From NCBI GenBank assembly GCA_013365325.1, contig JABVXV010000131.1:99281-156656 (forward strand): a DNA stretch of 57,376 nucleotides, in the 5' to 3' direction. Under the pieces are notes generated by a model. That model had not been told where the DNA came from and ran no database searches. It was given only the letters and a program-made list of their open reading frames with translations. The position numbers were made by a program, and so were the translations under genes. Below are positions 1 through 10,510 of the stretch, in pieces; the stretch's first letter is position 1, and each line of letters opens with the position of its first letter. The DNA is from Dipetalonema caudispina. Lineage: Eukaryota > Nematoda > Chromadorea > Rhabditida > Onchocercidae.

Positions 1-177
1 CCTGATCCAACAACTCCGCATTAAACAATGGTAGATTCAACTTATCATTCCTGCAAGAAAATGATAACCTAAAACTATTTCTAGGAGTGCATACGTTATT
101 ACAATAAAGATAAAGGTTTCTATACACATATAAATCAAACCAAAAAATACAATTAGGAGATATTTTGAATCGATCAA

Positions 178-1705
178 CTACTTTTGATAAAATCCGAAAC
201 CAATAAATCGTGGTACTAATGAAATAAATAACTTTTGGAATCCTAAAATTCTAAATCTCCTCGATTTAAACAGGATATTTAATTTTGATATAAAATTTAC
301 GTACGATGAATACTGTCGAAACCGCACAATTTTACTTTTGATCCCCATGCTTGATTCATTAAGTGGTATCACATCTTCCAATTTCATATATTTATTGCAT
401 CTATTTCCCCAAAATGATAAATATCCAACTCGTATATATTCATTTGTTTCGTTCATCGAAATCACACCTATTAGGCCATTGAAAAATCTGGAAATTCCCA
501 CTGTTACAAAATTTGCAAAAATTAATGAAGCTGAGAGAGTTTTGGAAAAATGACAGAAACACAAATATATACTGTCATGCATATACACATATTCCCCAAG
601 ACTGTCTAGTCATTCAATTAAAATGAAAGTATTCTGGTCATAATTTTCCTTCAGTAAACTATTCCATACAGTAGAGCCAGGATTCATCTGTTTATTTTAG
701 TTTAGATGTACTGGTAGGATTACCTGCAAAAGACGATGAATGCTAAAGTTGCGAAGGAGGCAAAAGCTGAAACAGATGCGAGATGGTTGATGGATACTGC
801 ATCGTCAAGATATTGCCAGTATTTATATGGAATTAAAGCAATACTTGAGACCGTTAACGCGAGCTTCATTTTCATAGCCATTACAGAGTAATGAATCCAA
901 CGAAAACGATAAATTGGAGCCCTTAAATCAAGAGGACGTATAAAGAATCCTGTAACTGTTTTTTCAATATCCAATTTATAATCAGAAAATTTATTTTTAT
1001 TGTATTTCTACACCAACTCTATCCTTAGATGAGGAAAAGAACAATGAGTTGTGTTAAAAAAAAAAAAACACACAGTTGCATTAAACAAGTAAATTAGCAT
1101 AGTTTAAAAAAAAAATTCAAGAAAACAATCAAAACTTCTCAAAAATCAACCATTCCTCTCAAATAATATAATTTCCTGAGTTTAAAGATGACGCTATGCT
1201 TACAGCAGAAACAAGGATAATGTTATCTTTAAGATCAGAAGACCACACAACTCAGAAAGCAATTTTTCCCCCAAATTTCAAACAGATCACTTTAATTCCA
1301 AACCTACTTTTAACATAACTTAAGACAACAAAACTATTTTCGACCAAATTTAGAATGATGGAAAAAAGTCGAACTAGCATAAAATCTTTAATAAATATGG
1401 AAGAAAAAAAAATGAAAGTTCACTTACCAAACTTCATCCTTTAGAAGCTCTTCCAACGATTTTGACGATAACACTGTTGCTGTTCCGGATGATAAATGCC
1501 GAATTGAACATCTTCCTAACCTTTGCAGTAATTCTTTACTTTCATATGGATTTGTCGTCTGTCTGAATCCACGATGCATACCGCTTCTACGTTGCGTACG
1601 ATTTCGATGTGAGAGACGTACAGCAGTTGCTGCTGGAGCAGCACCCTTTCGTGCCAACGATTCCATCAATACACGACCAAATACCAAGCCTTGCAGCAGT
1701 ACCAT
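178..1705 (-). CDS. TMEM186: TMEM186 orthologue, mitochondrial complex I assembly factor
   Basis: Three exons on the minus strand: 1705-1428, 921-724 and 487-178. They join in phase to 261 codons plus TAG. The N-terminal ~55 residues are rich in Arg, Ala and Ser and almost free of acid, like a mitochondrial presequence. The middle has two hydrophobic segments (around LALTVSSIALIPYKYW and SAFASFATLAFIVF). The C-terminal exon carries the family's motif region: a short hydrophobic stretch ending ISMNE, then LSFWGNRCNKY and DVIPLNE, which resemble LNFWGWRQDTY and VIPLTE of human TMEM186 as I recall it. The join W|APIYRFRW also matches the family pattern just before the first membrane segment. In mammals TMEM186 is an inner-membrane protein of the MCIA complex that helps assemble complex I. 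The start is the first ATG after a good acceptor (ttattgcag at 1708-1716). The gene lies downstream of PGS1 on the same strand. The family call is from memory of the sequence, so it needs an alignment. Confidence 0.8.
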
Positions 1706-1716
1706 ATCTGCAATAA
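1706..1716 (-). other. splice acceptor next to TMEM186 start (probable trans-splice site)
   Basis: On the minus strand the sequence ttattgcag ends two bases before the TMEM186 ATG. No upstream coding exon was found between here and the PGS1 stop. A bare acceptor just before the start codon is typical of spliced-leader addition in nematodes. A cis-spliced 5' UTR exon is the alternative. Confidence 0.45.
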
Positions 1717-2609
1717 ATGAAAATAACAACTTAATTCATAATTACTACTTCATGTAAGATAAATTTACCATGCTAATATCAAGATTTTACATAAATCTTC
1801 CCAATACAATATTCAGCATATCCATATCTTTTCTTCTTTACACTTATAAGTACGATATCATCAAGATTTCTTAGATTCTTCTATAGCATTCACGGAAAAT
1901 AGCAAATAATTCAATTAAATGTCACTTATCTCAGTTATTTATCATAGTTTTATCAGTATTGTTAAAACTAATATACAACGAGTACACATACAGATGATAA
2001 AAAATCGTAAGTGGAAGACCAAATAGCGAAAGTAGAAATGCGATTGTGATATTTTGACAAGAATGCTTTATGGATGATATGATTCGATAACTTTCATAGA
2101 AATAAATGCATTAACTACAATGAAAGAAATATGATTTCATTCCTTGCTTTTTTTGCAAGCCTGCATGATGCACTTTGCATCAGTTTTGCTTTTTGCTTCG
2201 CTTTTTTGATTACTGGTGATAACCTAACCAATGTACAAAATGTGTATCGAGCATTATTGTGATAATTAGCAACAAAAATCTTTCTCTAAAAAACAAAGTA
2301 CTATTATGCAGTTGTACGATTACCATCATTGAGATGACGCAAAGCATTATATGGCAGAATATTTATACATTTACAATGAACCATTCTGGTTAGCATAACA
2401 AAGGCAGGACTAATAGAAGTTACAATTAACGAGTTAAGAGGAAATGAAATTATCAACAACCAATATTCGGCAAAGCTTAACAGATTTTAATAAACAATAC
2501 ACCTTAAGTACTAATCCAATCACTGGTCTTATCAACATTCAGCAGCCTTTGTAATTATGGAAGATAGAAACATAAAGTGACAAGAAATAAATTACACATC
2601 AATGAAGAA
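1717..2609. other. intergenic stretch between PGS1 stop and TMEM186 start
   Basis: About 0.9 kb with no open frame of note. It would hold the PGS1 3' UTR and, if the two genes are co-transcribed, the intercistronic region. I see no repeat or RNA gene in it. Confidence 0.5.
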
Positions 2610-5600
2610 TCAGAAATAATTTCGAATGAACCGGGAAATCAAACGAATCCAGAGTGGAACAAAATGATCATGTCGTAAGAAGGTTGCAGCATCCACTTTT
2701 GCTGCATAATCCAGTACTCGCAAACGCTCCTTAAAACATTTTATTAAATTACACAGAAAGGAAGAACAGAATCCACTATTATTGAATTTCTGATTTTGCA
2801 TCTGAGAGAAGTGTAATCGCCTAGTAAATAACATAGAATCCTTTCATCGGCTGCCTGATCAATACCACAAGTAAAACTTACTTGTTCTAGTCTTACTTTC
2901 AGTTTCTCATTACAGGTAATTATAAGGAACTGTGCTTCGAGATCTCGATGTACAGAGCGGTGTCCTGCAAAATTTGCATGGATACACAAGATACTTGAAT
3001 GGTGCTTTGAAATTTTTCACAAAAAGGATTTTCTAGAACTTGCCAAAATCAGAGTTCATAGTTTTTTAATGACTTATAAAAAAGTGAAGTTAAAGTATCC
3101 AAGTTCAAAATACTTCCCTAAATCAAATCAGCCCCTAAAGGAATCCATCTGTCATAACGCTTTACCAAGAGATCTTTTGCATAACTTAAGGAAGTAAAAA
3201 CGGTTGCAGAAAGTGAAAGCATAGCGAGACTGATCTAGGAAACTGGCCAAAGCGAAAAAAAGCTACAAAATCAATCAAATGACTGAGTCACTTCTAGAGA
3301 TCGATACTGTTTAAAGCGCAAATAAAATGTTATACTTCAAATATCACCCTGACAATGCTACTCAAACTATCAAACTCATTGTTAAAAATTAATCAGATTT
3401 CGAAAACCGAAGACACACCGAAATTGGACGATCCAATCATAGTAGCCGAAAGAGATGACTGCTTGGAATCAATCCATAGGCCTTTTGCATGATACGTCCA
3501 CCCTGGCCTACTATATTCAAACAACCGAATAGTCGGACCAATTATCTTATAGAAAAGATGGGATATATAAACATACATCAGCGGTATGAAACCAAACAAA
3601 CCAGATGCCTCGTAGAATCCATTTGCCTAAATTAAAAGTATATATATATATAAGAATAAAATGAAGAAAATGTTAATGAAGTTCAAAAAATTTCTAACTT
3701 GAGGTGATGCATAAACGATATCCATTTCGAAGCAGTTTTGATTTGCTACCAAATCAGTGTAACAATCAGTAAAATTAAAATAGCCCGATGATATCGTTAA
3801 TGATAGTTGATGATTCTGAAAAACTGCAAAACTGTAAAACGTTCAAAATCTTATAGTAAATTAAACTATGTATTTTAAAGAAAGGTTTAATAAAGAAGGG
3901 AAAAGAACGGAACTGCCAAAAATCGAATTTAAGAACCTGCAGGGATAGTAAATTTTTTAAAAACTCGAATTCCTGATTAATCGACACGATGCCCATTTGT
4001 AACAACGGATATATTCGTGTACCAGCAACAAGACTGCTTCCTGAATCAGATTCTTTGTTGAAAGCATTCAGCGTTGACATAACTCGGCTGTGCAGCATAC
4101 TCTTATATGCTTCAAGATTTCCTGAAATATGTAATGGACAAATTTTGGGACCAAGCATGAAAGCGATCTATGCCAGAATCATTCCTTGACTTGCCTGAGA
4201 GGACAAACTCGATAAAGCCCGTGCTGATGAATGGCATAAAAAGTAGTGGTACTTGCTACCCACGAATAATTGGTTTATTTTGATATGACTGTACTAAAGC
4301 AGAATTGACCAAATGAAACCTTTAAAAGGATGAACATCGCATCCTCTCGCCAGACTAGTGGTTCCTTGCATATTCAACATGAACGAGCATGATCCAACAG
4401 CTTCAACCAACGAATCAACAAAATCTGCAAGCTGTGCACAATCCTCGATAAGTATATATCTATCCAGCCGATTTGTGAAATAAATGTCCGAAAGATTAGC
4501 TCTGAAAATCAACATATATCAATTCAATTTTAACCATCATTGCATTAATCCCAACAATTTCTTTCCTGCTTATCTTCTGATATAAATAGTCGAGTGAAGA
4601 ACAGCATAAAAGAAATTTTTTTCAAAAAGTGAAAAACTGTTGGACTTCCAAATATCTCTTCCCATAACTTTCAATATAATCTAACTTTTTCCCCCAGCAT
4701 TTCTAAGAGCTTTCTACTTTCTCATAAACTTTTAGCGAACTATTATCCCATTTTCATATCAATCAGAAAAAACAGGACAGAAGAGATATTAAAACCTGGA
4801 TAACATTATGACAATTGAATTTCCATGTTGATAAACATCACGGAAAGCGATTTCTTCAACTGTTGAAAGCATGCTATTCTCTTCTCGACCGGATTTTCCT
4901 GATCGTTTTCAGACTCTAGAGCAAAGATTTTTGACTAGACATGCGGAAATTACCCGGTAAAGATAACGTGATTGTCGAACACCAAAAGTTTCATATGTTG
5001 TAAGCCGATCACTTCATTCACTCTTTCAGGCAGTATCATTTTCTTCAGACCGCGTAAATATGGCGTATGGAATAAATACACTGACGTACGCGGCATCAGC
5101 CTTATAAAATTTTAATAAAGAAAAAACTGAATTAAGATGAATCATTGAACAACAAGGTGATGGATAAAATCAAACATTTTGTTGCTGATATTGTGAGCAC
5201 AGAGATATTCTCTGCTTAGTTATCGGAAAATCTCACAGAAATATATCTGTGAGCATATATATGTAAATATAATAAGTGTCAGAAAAAAAAATATTAGTTA
5301 TTCAACATCCACCATTTTATCTAGTAACTTCAGGACGCCTCAGGATATCCAAATCCTTAAATAGTTGCACCGCGATACCTTAATACCGCAGATATCGAAG
5401 GACTTCCTGATATTTCAGGTGTGCAACAAGTCTGTTCTCCTCTCTCTAAAATAAATATCAGAATGCATTCCTACCTTTTTAACAATAACATTGAACTATT
5501 TCCTGCTCCACCACGCGTACCTCTCAAGTAATCCACAAGAATACTTATTTTTATATTTGGATTCATATCCAGTGCTTTCTCCAATCCGTCCACCTGTAAA

Positions 5601-6208
5601 ATTCAAGATGAAAAGAATAAATTTTTTGGAACCAAAATTTAATAACTGCTCTCCTGTACTCACCACTGATATTTTACCATCATCTCATAGAGCCATATCT
5701 TCATCCCACAATCTTGTAAATCTCAATTGCTATGTGCTCTGCTCAAAGTGGTTAAACGAAACTACCGAATGTTTTGAAAGTACAACATAATTTAATCAGA
5801 TATGAAATGAACTTAATCCTTTTGAACAGTCATTATTCCTTAATATTTATAGAAAGAATACAGTGGTACATACCAAAGCCTCTTCATAACTGCCACCGCC
5901 CAAATATAAAGCCGAGATCACGATTCTTTCTTTGGATTGTCGAATCAAGCACTGAAAAACGTCAGAGTATTTATACCTAATGAATAAATTGATATGAAAG
6001 GATTTTTTTCTCTTTCAAATTCGAATTTTTCCACAGACCAAATGGAATTTAAATTAAAACGAAATTCGGAAGCCTTAATTTAACCAACTAGTAATTTTTC
6101 GTAGAATTCCGTCGGAGTTTCGATTACTTTTATCTTTCCCGGGTCAACCTCAACATAAGGAGCATTTTTGGGAAGCCATTCAAGTGTATTATAATTTGCT
6201 TCGTCCAT
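2610..6208 (-). CDS. PGS1: phosphatidylglycerophosphate synthase (CDP-DAG:glycerol-3-phosphate transferase), mitochondrial
   Basis: Twelve exons on the minus strand: 6208-6089, 5951-5874, 5593-5475, 5443-5387, 5100-4954, 4501-4320, 4223-4191, 4121-3937, 3815-3699, 3626-3419, 2964-2882, 2729-2610. They sum to 482 codons plus TGA. The enzyme makes phosphatidylglycerophosphate, the committed step to cardiolipin, in the mitochondrial inner membrane. Both phospholipase-D-type HxKx4D motifs are intact: HMKLLVFD (exon 5), followed by GANLSDIYFTNR across exons 5-6, and HAKGLWID (exon 10), followed by MIGSSNFG. RSVHRDLEAQ in exon 11 and the C-terminus VPLWIRLISRFIRNYF match the animal family closely. 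The acceptor of exon 4 is the less certain join (tttagag, two bases beyond the first AG). No mitochondrial presequence is visible after this ATG. The frame stays open upstream to an acceptor at 6235-6237, so a further 5' exon may exist. Confidence 0.93.
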
Positions 6209-7289
6209 AGAATTTATCTTAATATCTTCCAAGTCTGAAACAGCTCACATACAAAATAAAGACAATAAATGAGATAGCGACGATTTATAAGTGAATAAAC
6301 GATACGTAAAAAAAAAAAAAACATGGTTCATACGTTAATAAATAATGCATACGTGAAATATCAGACAAAATAAATAATATATGAAACATTAAAATAGCTA
6401 TTCTTTCATACAAAATTAACACGTTTGTCTTGTTATAATGAAACGTATTTTTGCTATATATGTGATATCTTTCAACTATATCATCGTGTAAAACTGACAT
6501 ACAACACATAATAGTACTAATTAAAAATAACATCGATATTTCACGTATCCATATCTAAATTATTAGTAATTATTCCGATAAATGTGATGTAAGATTGACA
6601 TGCTTGATTACGTTTCTAATGTCATATCACGTTTCTTAGAATCAACATTAAAACCCACGAAAATAAATGAATTCAAAAGAAAAAACGTTTCTACGCTACC
6701 ATTTCACGTTTTCATACTTAACAATAGGCCGAAATGAAAATTTTCGTCTCACTGTATATGGCTTGATTTTTTTTTTTTTTTTTTTTTTAATTTTAAAAAG
6801 ACAATTGCTATTGACAGTCGTACTTTTCTTTTTCTCTCTAAATTCTCTTCTCTTATGTTAATGCTCCTTTTTGTTTCATTGTTACTTTTATGCTTAATAG
6901 ACTTCCCGATGCGCAATTTTACCCTTTATTAATTAGATCTTTATTAGGTAGCTCTTCATATCTTTTGCTCTACTTTGCTAAGACTTTACTCATTCAGTTT
7001 TGCTAAACTTCTATCAGTTAAACTTTCCGCGTCTTCAATATTGCTTAATTAATCTTTTTCAATATTAGGCTTTCTACTTTCTTATTAAGATGTTATGAGC
7101 TCATAATAATAAAAACTTATATTTTTAATCGATTGAACTGTTTTGATGAAAATAAAACAAACAACTACTTTAGATCAGTAACGCTACACTCATTTTTAGT
7201 TAGAAATTAGTGTAACTTTTTGTGTAATTTTTTCAGGATAATTTGAAATAATCGATTGATTGTTTTATTGGGCAACAATTGTTGAAAAT
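6209..7289. other. shared upstream region of PGS1 (-) and MAX (+)
   Basis: About 1.1 kb between divergent starts. It contains an A run near 6308-6320, a long T run (about 6768-6788), and on the plus strand a strong acceptor tttttcag ending at 7236, about 54 bases before the MAX ATG. Promoters for both genes should lie here, but no specific factor site can be named. Open frames in it look like low-complexity chance frames. Confidence 0.5.
7225..7236 (+). other. splice acceptor upstream of MAX start
   Basis: The sequence aattttttcag is a strong acceptor 54 bases before the ATG, with no convincing coding exon upstream. It fits spliced-leader trans-splicing or a non-coding first exon. Confidence 0.4.
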
Positions 7290-8833
7290 ATGAGCGATGC
7301 CGATTTTAGTGATGGCGAGGTGAAATGAAATCTATGATTGATGCTCCTTCTCTTATACTAATCAAAAATTGCATTATAAAAATTGTTTCATTTCCTACTA
7401 TTGCAAATTTTGAGTTGAAAAACTTCAAATTTATAAAATATACTAAATTTTGTTCTAATATTATGCTACTACTCTTAACTTTATAAGACAGTATTAATTT
7501 ACTGATGTCCTAAAATTTGGTATTTTATCTGATAAGATCAGGAATGATTGATTCTCTTATGGTTAACATTTATGCGGGTTTACTGATTTAGGATGAAAGT
7601 ACAGCAAATTCAACGCTTGCAGTTGATAGTAAACGACACGCCCGCGCACAACATAATGCTTTAGAACGACGTCGTCGTGATAATATCAAGGATATGTACG
7701 GTGCTTTAAAAGATACTATTCCTGGGATGCGAAATGAAAGAGTATATTTTCATATTTTTTTTATCCACATTTCTTGAAAAAAGTTTGCAGTATTTATCTC
7801 TTATTGTATAACTAAGATAGCAAAATTCTGAAATAAATCCAAAAAGTTTCAGGAACAATTATTTTATGCTAATAAAAGCGAAAGTTACACTTAAAGATGT
7901 CACATTACAATCAGAGATAATAAGATATTTATTTGACATATATATATAATATATATATATATATATTTTTTGCACTCCATTAATTTTAGTATTTTATTTT
8001 GGCAATGCCTTATCATTGATATCTGATTAATAAATTATGCTTGTCAGTAGCTAATTTATAGGCTTCACGGGCTGCTGTTTTAAAGAAGTCAATCGATTTA
8101 ATCACTTCAAAGCAGGCTGATTTGGAGAAAATTTTAGCCCAAAATCGGCAATTGGAACAAGAAAATATTGTATTGGAGCATGAAATTGAACGATTGAAGC
8201 AAGCAGCCGAAAATCAAATTACTGAAATGGTATAATTTTGGTTACTCTGACGCCAAGTTCTTATATTATTACAAATTACAGGCCATTGCCAAATATCAAC
8301 TGAGATAGCTGATAGATTTTATAATAGTGTTGTTGCCTGTGAATAGATTAAGAAAAATAAAGGTTAGCATGCAATTGCATCATTCTCGAAAGATGCATTG
8401 CAGTAGACAGCCTTGGTTCTCACTGTTGTAGTTCTCATCCTTCTTAATACAGAGCATTTCCTGTTTCTGAACTTCTGTGATAGTTATATTGTGAAAATTA
8501 ATGAATTGCATCATTTGTTCATGAAATATTTCGGGAATGAGTGCTATTGTTAAGTTTTAATTTCGAATAGTTTTAATCTAAAATCTTCGGGTTTTTATTA
8601 TCAACAGATTTAAATCTGAATCCTTGATAACTACGATTCAACGGTTATTCCTCTTATTCTTGCTGTATTTGTGTAATTAGGTATCGGATGATCGGCGAAT
8701 GAACAGAGATATGCCAGGAAACGATGTGATATCCGGAAGCGATCCTTCTCAGTTTAGTGCATACCTCACTGTTCCAAACCGTAAACGTCCAGCTCCAACT
8801 GATGACCAAAGTATGGTTCCAAGAAATACTTAA
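7290..8833 (+). CDS. mxl-1: MAX-type bHLH leucine-zipper transcription factor (MXL-1-like)
   Basis: Four exons: 7290-7319, 7592-7741, 8062-8229 and 8681-8833. They give 165 residues plus TAA, close to the length of human MAX. Residues ~24-42 form the basic region (KRHARAQHNALERRRRDN). It keeps the His, Glu and Arg residues that in this family contact the E-box CACGTG. Helix 1 is IKDMYGALKDTIP, a loop follows, and helix 2 contains ASRAAVLKKSIDLI. A leucine-zipper coiled coil follows (LEKILAQNRQLEQENI, then a further LxxEIERL). The short acidic start (MSDADFSDGE) and the basic tail patch NRKRPAP are also MAX-like. MAX homologues are nuclear and act as obligate dimer partners for Myc/Mad/Mondo-type proteins. 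The basic region agrees almost exactly with C. elegans MXL-1 as I recall it. A candidate AATAAA lies at 9326-9331. Confidence 0.93.
7939..7971. repeat. AT dinucleotide microsatellite
   Basis: A run of alternating A and T inside the second MAX intron, interrupted once. It is simple-sequence DNA with no coding content. Confidence 0.9.
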
Positions 8834-10510
8834 ATTTATTCTGATGGTTATTATTAGTTTTATGTTTTGTACAGTATTATGACATTTTCTTGCTAGGTAT
8901 GAAGTGCATTTTAATGTCAAAGTTTGATGAATGATACGTGATGTATGTATTGTTAGCGGAGATTTCTTTGTGAAATTCGGAAATATCCCGTGGTGGTTAG
9001 TTGAAATGGTCTTCCGGCAAGCATGGAAACTCATCCATTCCTGTACTTTTACCGTGGATATTGCGCTGTCACGAGAACCCTCTCTTATCTTTTGAGAATT
9101 CGGTTTCTGATGTTTGACATTTCAGTTGAAGCAATCCGTATAAGATGCCTGTAGGGATATTCTCTTGCTATTTCTATTTACAACCGTCACTCTTACATCA
9201 CTTCACTACCACTGCTGGATTTAGTTTTCTCTGAAGAGATTCTGTCTCATCCTTAGAATCACGTTCTTCTCTGATTAAATCGAACATAGCGTATGGCTAC
9301 CTGAAGTGCTGTTTTCTTTATGCAAAATAAATGAACTCTCCTCTAACGTTTAATATTCTTCTTAGGTGTACGTTTGATTGGACATTCATGTGGTATGTAC
9401 TGAATGTAATAGCAGCTTAAAATGCAAATGAACGGTAATATGTTCGAAAGGCATGACTAATTATTATGTATAGCGTACATATTTTTGTGGGTGAAATTAT
9501 GGCATAAAAGTACGTAGAACATACGGAAAAAACAAAAATCTTATTGAAGAAAACCAAGTAAGACTAATTTCAAAGATGACTTGATCACAAATCAAAAGTA
9601 ATTCCAAATAATAGTAACAAGCCAAAACAAAAAATGACAACAAGGAATGGGAATTATTAGAAGTACACAAACACAATAATAAAAGTCTTTAGGAGTTTCA
9701 CCAATGACCTTTTCTGACCCTTGGTCCTCCATACAGACACGGCTTCCATTGCCCACTCAGCTTTTCCAAGCGGAGAGTGGAGGAGGCATAGGATTTAGTA
9801 ACACCTTAATATAACAAAAGAAGTACGCTTTAATCAAGCTCCGAGGAGAAATATTTCATCTAAAAAAAGTGGTTATCGCAAAACAAGTCTTTGGGCAAAT
9901 TGAGGCAATCAATTCGATGCAAATAAAACCTAGTCTGAGCGACCTGGATAAATCTAATCTATCTTATCAAATTAAAAAAGAATTCAGATGCTATCACTTC
10001 GGCCAAAATCATCATGTTGGCCCGCTAACTCAATCACTCGCATCCTGAAATAACGACTCATATGCTTCTTATTAAGTAATCGATGGCTTATACTAACAGA
10101 TACCAATATTCCTCTCAACTGTAAATGAGGTTAGAATTTTGCTTACAAAGAACACATAAGAAGAGATTGATTTCTGAACTACAGTTTCAGAAAATCAGGA
10201 AATTTGATCAACATAAAAAAGCTGTAATCTTGAAGGATATTTGCTGCAAATGAAGAAAAAAAGATGAAGTTTGACAAGCCTAAACAAAATAGTTAAAATT
10301 TCAGAGGACTGTCAAAATAGTTAAAATTTTAGAAAAAGGTATTCGAAATTTTATTTTAAAGATCAAAAAAAAATCTAAAACAAATGCACGTCTAGGGCGG
10401 TTACTCTGCACTTAACCGGTTATCAAACGACAAGTAAACTGAAAGTAATAAAAAAGAAGAATGGTTATCATTTCGAGTGAAAAAAAAAACCACTACGGCC
10501 TCAAAAAATA
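8834..10510. other. convergent 3' region between MAX and NOVA
   Basis: About 1.7 kb between the MAX stop and the NOVA stop, holding both 3' UTRs. One plus-strand AATAAA is at 9326-9331. The rest is AT-rich and I saw no further gene. Confidence 0.5.

Noticed and set aside
338..553. Plus-strand open frame of 71 codons
   Set aside because: It lies opposite the last TMEM186 exon, which has clear family motifs. It is a shadow frame.
2744..2989. Single continuous frame over the PGS1 3' exons
   Set aside because: It reads through an intron. The family sequence shows a splice at 2882 and re-entry at 2729.
8654..9034. Minus-strand frame of 126 codons
   Set aside because: It is antisense to the last MAX exon and its 3' UTR, with no family resemblance.
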